The notes under the pieces: model-generated | What the model was told of the DNA's origin: nothing | Database searches by the model: none | What the model saw: the letters and a program-made list of their open reading frames with translations, nothing else | From: Candidatus Muproteobacteria bacterium | GTDB lineage: Bacteria; Pseudomonadota; Gammaproteobacteria; Acidiferrobacterales; Sulfurifustaceae | DNA length: 7,821 bases | Reading direction: 5' to 3' | Assembly: GCA_023266455.1 (NCBI GenBank) | Contig: JAHFQD010000078.1 | Location: 1 to 7,821 of the forward strand | Part shown: piece by piece, positions 1 to 6,930 of the stretch | How positions within the stretch are numbered: the first letter of the stretch is position 1 | Layout of the letters: the number at the start of each line of letters is the position of its first letter | Translations under genes and position numbers: made by a program

Positions 1-1
1 T

Positions 2-1183
2 TTTGCCGATCAAAAGGTCACGTGGGTGCTCCAAGCCGAGCAACTTGGCACTGGGCATGCGGTGCAACAGGCCATCGACGGCGTCGGCGATACGCAGGCG
101 TTGATTCTTTACGGTGACGTGCCATTGATTCGCCCAGAAACATTGCAGACATTGATGTCGCTCACCGGGCCGAACAAACTTGCGCTGTTAACCGCACAGA
201 TGGAAAACCCGCATGGTTACGGTCGCGTGCTCCGCGACGCCGCCGGTAAAGTCGTCCGCATCGTCGAGCAAAAAGATGCGACACCGCAGGAAGCGCAGGT
301 TCGCGAAGTGAATACCGGCATTTTGATAGCTCCCGCGGCGCGGTTAAAAAAGTGGCTCGCGCAACTGCGCAATAACAACGCGCAGCGCGAATATTATTTG
401 ACCGACGTGATCGCCATGGCGGTCGCCGACGGCGTCGATATCGTCACGCATCAGCCATCGGCGGCGTGGGAAGTTTTCGGTGTTAACAGCAAGCGCGAAC
501 TCGCGGCGCTCGAACGCATCCATCAACAGAACGTCGCGCAATCGCTGCTTGAGCGAGGCGTGACGCTACACGATCCCGCGCGGATCGATATTCGCGGTGA
601 ACTCACTTGCGGTCGCGACGTCGTTATCGATGTTAACGTCGTATTCGAAGGCAAAGTAACGCTTGCCGATGGTGTTCACATCGGTCCTAACAACGTTATC
701 CGCGACACCGCCATCGGCGCGCGGACTGAAATCCAGCCCAATTGTGTAATCGACGACGTGCGCATTGGCGCCGATTGTCGTATCGGGCCGTTTGCGCGCA
801 TCCGTCCGGGCACGACCATCGCCGACCACGCGCATGTCGGCAATTTCGTCGAAATCAAAAAGTCCGATATCGGCGTCGCCAGCAAGGTGAATCACCTGAG
901 TTACGTCGGCGACAGCACGCTCGGCCGCGACGTCAACGTCGGCGCCGGCACGATCACCTGCAATTACGACGGCGCCAATAAAAGCCGCACCGTGATTGGC
1001 GATAACGCCTTCATCGGCTCCAACTCCGCGTTGGTGGCTCCCATTACGATTGGCGCCGGCGCCACGATCGGTGCAGGTTCGGTTATCACCAAAGATGCTC
1101 CCGCCGGCGAGCTCACACTCGCGCGCGGTGAGCAGAAAACCATTAAAGGTTGGCAACGACCTGTCAAAGTTCAAAAACGCTGA
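2..1183 (+). CDS. glmU: GlmU, bifunctional UDP-GlcNAc pyrophosphorylase / glucosamine-1-phosphate acetyltransferase (5' end missing)
   Basis: This cytoplasmic enzyme acetylates glucosamine-1-phosphate with acetyl-CoA and then couples the product to UTP, giving UDP-GlcNAc. The open frame already runs at base 2 (FADQKVTWVLQAEQLGTGHA), so the gene enters from the left. By comparison with E. coli GlmU (456 aa) about 66 N-terminal residues, including the glycine-rich nucleotide-binding loop, lie outside; the GTG at 26 is an internal valine, not a start. In the uridyltransferase part, the YGD motif has its Asp at 116-118 (E. coli Asp105, Mg2+ ligand), and the Asn of FGVNSKREL is at 485-487 (Asn227). 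From about base 570 on, hexapeptide repeats of the left-handed beta-helix domain follow. The acetyltransferase His is at 893-895 (KVNHLSYVGD, E. coli His363) with the partner Tyr at 902-904. The C-terminus is intact and of normal length. glmS follows after 20 bases, the usual proteobacterial pair. Confidence 0.98.
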   Translation, partial: FADQKVTWVLQAEQLGTGHAVQQAIDGVGDTQALILYGDVPLIRPETLQTLMSLTGPNKLALLTAQMENPHGYGRVLRDAAGKVVRIVEQKDATPQEAQVREVNTGILIAPAARLKKWLAQLRNNNAQREYYLTDVIAMAVADGVDIVTHQPSAAWEVFGVNSKRELAALERIHQQNVAQSLLERGVTLHDPARIDIRGELTCGRDVVIDVNVVFEGKVTLADGVHIGPNNVIRDTAIGARTEIQPNCVIDDVRIGADCRIGPFARIRPGTTIADHAHVGNFVEIKKSDIGVASKVNHLSYVGDSTLGRDVNVGAGTITCNYDGANKSRTVIGDNAFIGSNSALVAPITIGAGATIGAGSVITKDAPAGELTLARGEQKTIKGWQRPVKVQKR

Positions 1184-1203
1184 TATCAAAAGAGTAGAAA
1201 ATT

Positions 1204-3030
1204 ATGTGTGGAATTGTCGGCGCGATCGCGCAACGCAACGTAGTCCCAATGCTGGTCGACGGCCTGAAGCGCCTTGAATACCGCGGATATGATTCCGCCG
1301 GTGTCGCCGTGCTCAACAACGGCGTGCGCCGCGTACGGCGCGTGGGCCGCGTCGCGGAAATGGAAGCGGCGGCGAACGCGGAAAATCTGACCGGTTTTGT
1401 CGGCATCGGCCATACGCGCTGGGCGACGCACGGCGGCGTGACTGAACCCAATGCGCATCCGCATATTTCCGCCGATGAATTGGCGGTAGTCCACAACGGC
1501 ATCATCGAAAATCACGACGAGCAGCGCGATCGTCTGAAAAAACTCGGTTATAAATTCGATTCGCAGACCGACACCGAAGTGGTGGCGCATCTCATTCATT
1601 ATTATCACCGTCAGGGCGCGGATTTATTAACCTCCGTGCAAAAAGCAGTGCGCGAATTGGTGGGCGCTTATGCGATCGCCGTCGTGTCGCTGAAGAATCC
1701 GGACATCCTGATCGTGGCGCGCGTCGGTTGTCCGTTATTAATCGGTTTAGGCGAGGGCGAGAACTTCGTCGCCTCCGATGTTTCCGCGGTGCTGTCGGCC
1801 ACGCGTCGCGTCATCTATCTCGAAGAAGGCGATGTCGCTGCGCTCACGCGTGAGCAAGTACGTATCTTCGATCACGACGGCAAAACGGTGGAGCGCAAAA
1901 TAAACGTTTCCGACGTTTCGCTCGCTTCGCTCGAATTGGGTCCTTACAGCCACTTCATGCAGAAGGAAATCCATGAACAGCCGAGAGCGTTGGCGGATAC
2001 GCTCGAAGCGGTGATGGATAACGGCATCATGCCGGAGTTATTTGGTGCAGATGCCGCCGACGTTTTCAAAAAAATCGAAGGCGTGCAAATCCTTGCCTGC
2101 GGCACCAGCTATTACGCTAGCAGTGTCGCGCGTTATTGGCTCGAATCGATCGCCAAGGTTCCTTGCAATGTCGAAATCGCGAGCGAGTATCGCTATCGCG
2201 ATTTCGTGCCGAACCCGAAAAATCTGATCGTGACTATTTCGCAGTCGGGCGAAACCCTTGACACCATGGAAGCGCTCAAGCGCGCCAAGGAACTCGGTCA
2301 CGAACACACGCTGTCGATTTGCAACGTGCAAGAAAGCGCCATCCCGCGTGCTTCGAAATTAGTGTTTCATACGCGCGCCGGTGCCGAAATTGGCGTGGCC
2401 TCGACCAAGGCGTTCACTACGCAATTGGTGGCGCTGTTCGTGTTGACGCTGACGTTGGCGAAATTGAAAGGACGACTGTCGGCTAAAGACGAAGCGATGC
2501 ATATCGATGCGCTGCGCCATTTGCCGGGCAGCGTGCAACATGCGCTCAATCTCGAACCGCAGATCAGCGCTTGGTCGGAACGTTTCGCGCAAAAAGAACA
2601 CGCGCTGTTTCTCGGTCGCGGTATTCACTATCCGATCGCGCTCGAAGGCGCGTTAAAGCTCAAGGAAATTTCCTATATCCACGCCGAGGCTTATCCCGCG
2701 GGTGAGTTGAAGCACGGGCCGCTGGCGCTCGTGGACAACAACATGCCGGTGGTGGTGATCGCGCCGAACGATACGTTGCTGGAAAAAGTGAAATCCAATA
2801 TGCAGGAAGTGCGTGCGCGTGGAGGCGAGCTTTATGTCTTCGCCGATCTTGACAGCCATTTCCACGACAGCGAAGACGTGCATGTGATTCGTACGCCACG
2901 CCACGTCGGCGTACTGTCGCCGATCGTGCATGCGATTCCGGTGCAATTATTGGCTTACCACGCCGCGTTGGCGCGCGGCACCGATGTCGACAAACCCCGC
3001 AACTTAGCTAAATCAGTCACTGTGGAATAG
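1204..3030 (+). CDS. glmS: GlmS, glutamine--fructose-6-phosphate aminotransferase (isomerizing)
   Basis: This cytoplasmic enzyme makes glucosamine-6-phosphate from fructose-6-phosphate and glutamine, the committed step to UDP-GlcNAc. It is 608 aa, close to the 609 of E. coli. The start is fixed by MCGIVG, since Cys2 becomes the N-terminal nucleophile of the glutaminase once Met is removed. Glutaminase residues are visible: R72 in [11 protein letters not shown]98-G99 in HNGII, D123 in TDTEVVAHL. Two SIS sugar-phosphate domains follow, with CGTSYYAS at 299-306, SQSGET at 346-351 and STKAFTTQ near 400. The isomerase residues E488 ([12 protein letters not shown]), H504 (ELKHGPLAL) and K603 in the C-terminal NLAKSVTVE are all present. 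The ribosome site is weak (AGAG at 1191-1194, 9 bases before ATG). Only 20 bases separate it from glmU, so it is probably co-transcribed. Its stop shares a base with the GTG start of the next gene. Confidence 0.99.
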   Translation: MCGIVGAIAQRNVVPMLVDGLKRLEYRGYDSAGVAVLNNGVRRVRRVGRVAEMEAAANAENLTGFVGIGHTRWATHGGVTEPNAHPHISADELAVVHNGIIENHDEQRDRLKKLGYKFDSQTDTEVVAHLIHYYHRQGADLLTSVQKAVRELVGAYAIAVVSLKNPDILIVARVGCPLLIGLGEGENFVASDVSAVLSATRRVIYLEEGDVAALTREQVRIFDHDGKTVERKINVSDVSLASLELGPYSHFMQKEIHEQPRALADTLEAVMDNGIMPELFGADAADVFKKIEGVQILACGTSYYASSVARYWLESIAKVPCNVEIASEYRYRDFVPNPKNLIVTISQSGETLDTMEALKRAKELGHEHTLSICNVQESAIPRASKLVFHTRAGAEIGVASTKAFTTQLVALFVLTLTLAKLKGRLSAKDEAMHIDALRHLPGSVQHALNLEPQISAWSERFAQKEHALFLGRGIHYPIALEGALKLKEISYIHAEAYPAGELKHGPLALVDNNMPVVVIAPNDTLLEKVKSNMQEVRARGGELYVFADLDSHFHDSEDVHVIRTPRHVGVLSPIVHAIPVQLLAYHAALARGTDVDKPRNLAKSVTVE

Positions 3031-4748
3031 TGTCCGCTCTCCCATCCACCGCCGAATCGAAAATCGCCCGCCGAATTTCGGGACGTTCGTGGCTCGAGCC
3101 GCTGCTGTTGGGGCTCGTGCTGGCGCTTTGGTTCGGTTACGAGTTGGGCGATCGCGCGCTATGGGCACCGGATGAAGGCCGTTACGCCGAGATTCCGCGC
3201 GAAATGGTGGAGACCGGCGATTACTTAACGCCGCGTCTGAACGGCGTGAAGTATTTCGAAAAGCCACCCTTGGTTTACTGGTTGCAAGCCGGCGCGATCA
3301 AGACATTTGGATTGGGCGAATGGGCTTTGCGTTTATGGCCCGCTGGGTTCGGTCTGCTCGGTTGTCTCGCGGTCTATTTCATCGGACGTCGGCTTTATGG
3401 ACGTCGCACCGGACTTTTCGCAGCGGTGATTCTGGCGATTAGCCCGTTGTACGATTTCATGGGCGCGATTCTTACCTTGGATATGCCGCTGACGGCGCTG
3501 CTCACCGTCGCGCTCGGCGCTTTCCTCATCGGCACGCGCGCGCCACCCGGCATGGCGCGCCGTGGCTGGTTTTATTTGTTTTATCTCACGTCGGCGCTGA
3601 CGGTATTAACCAAAGGACTTGTCGGCATCGTTATTCCCGGCATGGTGATCGGCGCGTGGATCGCGATTCTCGGCGAGTGGCGATTGTTACGCGCGATGTA
3701 TCTTCCGACCGGCTTACTACTTTTCCTCGCCGTCGCCGGGCCGTGGCATTACTTCGTCGCGCAAGCCAATCCCGAATTCAATCAATTTTATTTCGTTCAC
3801 GAACATCTCCAGCGCTATCTCACGAAGGTACATCAGCGCTACGAACCGATGTGGTTTTTCATTCCGGTATTGTTCGCCGGCATGTATCCGTGGAGCGCGT
3901 TCTTACCGCATATGTTGCGCGACATGTCGCGTGGTTTTTGGCGCGAGCGTCGCCAGCACCGCGAAATTTGGTTTTTGTGTTTGTGGGCGTTATTGCCGTT
4001 CTTATTTTTTTCGTTGTCGAGCTCGAAACTAATTCCGTACATCTTGCCGATACTGCCGCCGCTGGCATTGCTGTTTGGCCGTTGGCTCGCTCGGATGCTA
4101 GATCAGCCGAAGCGCTTCGGACATACCGAATTCGTGCTGCTGTTATTGCTCGGCGTTTTCTTTACCGCCGCGATCGTATTAGCGGCGATCTTCCTGCCGA
4201 ATCATCCAAGCGTCGCGCGCGCGACCACCCAAATCGGGCCGGGGCTGTTTTTCATGGCGATATCGATGCTGCTCGCTGGTCTGCTGCCGTTCTGCGCGAA
4301 CTTATGGCATAACCGCTACACCACGATCCTGGCCTTATTTGCCGGTGCGACGTTGTTGATAGGGACCTTCGATCATTATTTGTCGCGCGTCGATGCTGGG
4401 CGTTCGGTAAAAGATTTGGCCATGGATCTGCGCAAAGTGCTCGCGCCGGGCGATGAAGTGATGACGTATCAGGCGTATTACCAGGATTTGCCGGTTTATA
4501 TCCGTCAACGTGTCACCATCGTCGATTGGAAGGGTGAATTGGAATTCGGCACCACGGTCGAAGACACAAGCGCTTGGATGATCGATCAGGAAATGCTGCG
4601 TCGCCGTTGGCTTGAGCCACGCACGATTTACCTGCTGACGGATACGTCGAATTACAATAATCTGCTTCTCGTCTTGCCCGGTTCCGCTTGTTTGTTGCGT
4701 TCGACCGAGCGAGTCGTTTTGATCAACAATCGGAAGTGTCATTCGTGA
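3030..4748 (+). CDS. arnT: ArnT-type glycosyltransferase (lipid A 4-amino-4-deoxy-L-arabinose transferase, GT83)
   Basis: The likely role is transfer of L-Ara4N from undecaprenyl phosphate to lipid A phosphates on the periplasmic side of the inner membrane. The protein has 572 aa (E. coli ArnT 550), with roughly a dozen hydrophobic segments, the first at about 24-40. The first periplasmic loop carries WAPDEGRYAEIPREM (45-59); D48 corresponds to the proposed catalytic Asp of ArnT. YFEKPPLVYW (75-84) contains the conserved E77-K78 pair. Further matches are LTKG (193-196), HEHLQRY (257-263), WFFIPVLFAGMYPW, and LLPFLFFSLSSSKLIPYILP. A soluble C-terminal part (about residues 460-572) completes the fold. 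The GTG start at 3030 overlaps the glmS TAG by one base; no good ribosome site precedes it, so translation is probably coupled to glmS. No later start leaves the first membrane segment whole. arnB, arnC and arnA directly downstream support ArnT over a general protein mannosyltransferase-like enzyme. The exact sugar and acceptor are inferred. Confidence 0.88.
   Translation: MSALPSTAESKIARRISGRSWLEPLLLGLVLALWFGYELGDRALWAPDEGRYAEIPREMVETGDYLTPRLNGVKYFEKPPLVYWLQAGAIKTFGLGEWALRLWPAGFGLLGCLAVYFIGRRLYGRRTGLFAAVILAISPLYDFMGAILTLDMPLTALLTVALGAFLIGTRAPPGMARRGWFYLFYLTSALTVLTKGLVGIVIPGMVIGAWIAILGEWRLLRAMYLPTGLLLFLAVAGPWHYFVAQANPEFNQFYFVHEHLQRYLTKVHQRYEPMWFFIPVLFAGMYPWSAFLPHMLRDMSRGFWRERRQHREIWFLCLWALLPFLFFSLSSSKLIPYILPILPPLALLFGRWLARMLDQPKRFGHTEFVLLLLLGVFFTAAIVLAAIFLPNHPSVARATTQIGPGLFFMAISMLLAGLLPFCANLWHNRYTTILALFAGATLLIGTFDHYLSRVDAGRSVKDLAMDLRKVLAPGDEVMTYQAYYQDLPVYIRQRVTIVDWKGELEFGTTVEDTSAWMIDQEMLRRRWLEPRTIYLLTDTSNYNNLLLVLPGSACLLRSTERVVLINNRKCHS
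4732..4736 (+). promoter_or_regulatory. Shine-Dalgarno site of arnB
   Basis: GGAAG ends 8 bases before the GTG at 4745, inside the last codons of arnT. It selects this GTG over an in-frame TTG at 4688, which would overlap arnT by about 60 bases and add residues with no likeness to ArnB. Confidence 0.6.
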
Positions 4749-5944
4749 AACGCGAACCTCTCGGCCAGGCGACCACGCCGTCGGCCACGACCGAAGAATT
4801 CTTACCCTTCTCGCGCCCATCGATCAGTCGCGAAGCGATCGAAGAAGTGGTGGCTTGTCTCGAGTCGGGTTGGATCACCACCGGCCCGCGTACGCAACGC
4901 TTTGAAGCGGACTTGAAAACATATTTAAGCGCGCCGCATGCGCTGGCGCTGTCGTCCGCCACGGCCGGATTGCATTTAGCGCTGTTGGCGTTGGACTTAA
5001 AACCTGGCGACGAAGTCATCACCACGCCGATGACGTTCGCTGCCACGCTCAACACTATCGTGCTCGCTGGGGGGCGTCCGGTGCTGGTCGACGTTGAACC
5101 GCATACCTACAACATGGACGCGACGCGGCTCGCGCACGCGATCACGCCGCGCACGCGCGCGATTATGCCGATCCATTTTGCCGGCCTGCCGGTGGATCTC
5201 GATGCGGTGTACGCCATCGCGCAGCAGCATGGACTGCGCGTGATCGAAGACGCCGCGCACGCCATCGGCACCGAATATAAAGGCAAGCGCCTCGGCAGTT
5301 TCGGCGACGTGCAAGTTTTCAGTTTTCACCCGAATAAGAACATGACGACTGGCGAAGGCGGCGCGATAACGCTGCGCGACGACGCCATGGCGTCGCGTCT
5401 CGGCTTGCTGCGGTTTCACGGCATGGATCGCGAGGCCTGGGATCGTTTCGGCAAGAAAGGCAACCAGCATTACGAAATCGTCATGCCGGGTTTCAAATAC
5501 AACATGATGGATATCCAAGCGGCGCTTGGACTACATCAGTTGAAAGCCTTGGATGGATTTATTGTGCGTCGCACCGAACTCGCGCAGCGCTACCAAAAGT
5601 TACTGCAGGATTGGCCGCAGTGGACGTTGCCGCGCGCGCCGGCGTTCGCGCACCGACATGCCTGGCATCTCTTTGTGCCGCTAATCAATCCCGATGCCGC
5701 GGGCATGGATCGCGACGCGTTCATGGCTGGCATGAAGGTACGCAATATCGGCACCGGTTTGCATTACCGCGCGGCGCATCTTTACCCCTATTACCGCGAC
5801 AACTTCGGGTTCAAACACGGCGATTTTCCGGTCGCCGAAACCATCTCCGATCGCATCGTGAGTCTGCCGCTCTTCCCGGGCATGACCGATGCCGATCAAG
5901 ATCGTGTGATCGACGCCATGCGCGATTTGTTTAAGAAGAGCTGA
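4745..5944 (+). CDS. arnB: ArnB, UDP-4-amino-4-deoxy-L-arabinose--oxoglutarate aminotransferase (DegT/DnrJ/EryC1 family)
   Basis: This is a PLP enzyme of the cytoplasm that transfers the amino group of glutamate to UDP-4-keto-pentose, giving UDP-L-Ara4N. From the GTG at 4745 it has 399 aa. The opening EFLPFSRPSISREAIEEV followed by LESGWITTGP closely resembles E. coli ArnB (about 380 aa), with some 15 extra residues in front. Other family signatures are SSATAGLHLALLAL, the PLP-ring Asp D169 in VIEDAAHAIGT, the Schiff-base Lys K198 in FSFHPNKNMTTGEGG, and the C-terminal IGTGLHYRAAHLYPYY and SLPLFPGMT. The start overlaps the arnT stop in the string GTGA, and a fair ribosome site lies 8 bases upstream. 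arnC follows after 2 bases. DegT aminotransferases act on many sugars, so the substrate assignment rests on whole-length likeness to ArnB plus the arnT/arnC/arnA neighbours. Confidence 0.92.
   Translation: MKREPLGQATTPSATTEEFLPFSRPSISREAIEEVVACLESGWITTGPRTQRFEADLKTYLSAPHALALSSATAGLHLALLALDLKPGDEVITTPMTFAATLNTIVLAGGRPVLVDVEPHTYNMDATRLAHAITPRTRAIMPIHFAGLPVDLDAVYAIAQQHGLRVIEDAAHAIGTEYKGKRLGSFGDVQVFSFHPNKNMTTGEGGAITLRDDAMASRLGLLRFHGMDREAWDRFGKKGNQHYEIVMPGFKYNMMDIQAALGLHQLKALDGFIVRRTELAQRYQKLLQDWPQWTLPRAPAFAHRHAWHLFVPLINPDAAGMDRDAFMAGMKVRNIGTGLHYRAAHLYPYYRDNFGFKHGDFPVAETISDRIVSLPLFPGMTDADQDRVIDAMRDLFKKS
5933..5940 (+). promoter_or_regulatory. Shine-Dalgarno-like purine run of arnC
   Basis: AAGAAGAG lies within the last codons of arnB, 6 bases before the ATG at 5947. 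It supports that ATG as the arnC start and gives this gene its own initiation signal despite the 2-base gap after arnB. Confidence 0.5.
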
Positions 5945-5946
5945 AC

Positions 5947-6930
5947 ATGCGTGCACCTTATATCAGCGTGGTCATTCCGGTTTACAACGAGGCGGAAAAT
6001 CTGGAACCATTGTTCACGCGCCTGACCGCGGTACTCGACAAGCTCGCCAAGCCCTACGAAATTATTTTCACCAACGATGGTTCGCGCGACAATTCCATCG
6101 GTTTGCTGCACGAGTTTTATCGACGCCGTCCGCGCGAAGTACGTGTGATCGATTTCAACGGTAACTTCGGCCAACACATGGCGATCATGGCGGCGTTCGA
6201 ACGCGTGCGCGGCGAGGTTGTGATTACGCTCGACGCGGATCTACAAAACCCGCCAGAAGAGATTCCGAAACTGTTAGCCGCCATCGATGCCGGTCACGAT
6301 GTCGTCGGCAGCTATCGCAAAGACCGCCAAGATAATTGGTTTCACAAATACGCCTCGCGCATGCTGAATCTGATACGAGAACGTACCGCCCGTATCCGCA
6401 TGCGCGACCAAGGCTGCATGCTGCGCGCGTATCGACGGCATATCGTCGACACCATCGCCGCCAGCGGCGAAACATCGACTTTCATTCCAGCATTGGCGGT
6501 ACGCTACGCCGCCAATCCGGCGGAAGTCGAAGTCGAACATGCGGCGCGCGCGGCCGGTACCTCGAAGTATCGGCTTTACGATTTGATCCGACTCAATTTT
6601 GATTTGATGACGGGTTTTTCCGTGGTGCCGCTGCAGTTGTTTACGTTCTTTGGCATGTTGGTGTCCGTCGGCAGCTTGTTATTTGTGGGTTTCCTTTTTA
6701 TCCGTCGCCTTATCGTCGGTCCGGAAGCGGAAGGCGTGTTTACGTTATTCGCGATTTTGTATTTCCTCGTCGGTGTCGGCATTTTCGGCCTCGGCGTCAT
6801 CGGCGAGTACGTCGGCCGTATTTATCAGGAAGTACGGCGGCGCCCACGCTTCATCATCCGCGAAGTCATCGAACAAACCGATTCGGTCAAGAACAAGACA
6901 GCGGATCTCGCGAACACACTGAATGGCTAG
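5947..6930 (+). CDS. arnC: ArnC, undecaprenyl-phosphate 4-deoxy-4-formamido-L-arabinose transferase (GT2)
   Basis: This inner-membrane enzyme, with its active site facing the cytoplasm, moves formylated Ara4N from UDP to undecaprenyl phosphate, making the lipid-linked donor that ArnT later uses after deformylation. It has 327 aa against 322 in E. coli. The GT-A domain shows SVVIPVYNEAENL (7-19), TNDGSRDNS (42-50), GNFGQHMAIMAAFE (72-85) and the metal-binding DAD at 96-98 within TLDADLQNPPEEIP. DQGCMLRAYRRHIVD further on is nearly the same as in E. coli ArnC and separates it from dolichyl-phosphate mannose synthases in general. Two C-terminal membrane segments lie at about 231-252 and 265-286, followed by GEYVGRIYQEVRRRPRF. 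The gene begins 2 bases after arnB and its end overlaps, or lies next to, the start of arnA. Confidence 0.95.
   Translation: MRAPYISVVIPVYNEAENLEPLFTRLTAVLDKLAKPYEIIFTNDGSRDNSIGLLHEFYRRRPREVRVIDFNGNFGQHMAIMAAFERVRGEVVITLDADLQNPPEEIPKLLAAIDAGHDVVGSYRKDRQDNWFHKYASRMLNLIRERTARIRMRDQGCMLRAYRRHIVDTIAASGETSTFIPALAVRYAANPAEVEVEHAARAAGTSKYRLYDLIRLNFDLMTGFSVVPLQLFTFFGMLVSVGSLLFVGFLFIRRLIVGPEAEGVFTLFAILYFLVGVGIFGLGVIGEYVGRIYQEVRRRPRFIIREVIEQTDSVKNKTADLANTLNG

Noticed and set aside
566..1189. 207-codon open frame on the minus strand inside glmU
   Set aside because: It lies wholly opposite a well-identified gene, resembles no family I know, and such frames are common opposite GC-rich genes.
1184..1203. 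Possible glmS ribozyme or regulatory RNA ahead of glmS
   Set aside because: Only 20 bases lie between glmU and glmS, far too few for the glmS ribozyme, which is a feature of Gram-positive bacteria.
3656..4312. 218-codon open frame on the plus strand, out of frame within arnT
   Set aside because: The arnT frame across this stretch carries family motifs and membrane segments; the other frame has an arginine-rich, low-likeness product typical of a shadow.
4688..4744. Longer arnB form starting at TTG 4688
   Set aside because: It would overlap arnT by about 60 bases and add residues not seen in ArnB; GTG 4745 has a ribosome site and a GTGA junction.
4335..4820. 161-codon minus-strand open frame across the arnT-arnB junction
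   Set aside because: It spans two recognised genes on the other strand and shows no recognisable domain.
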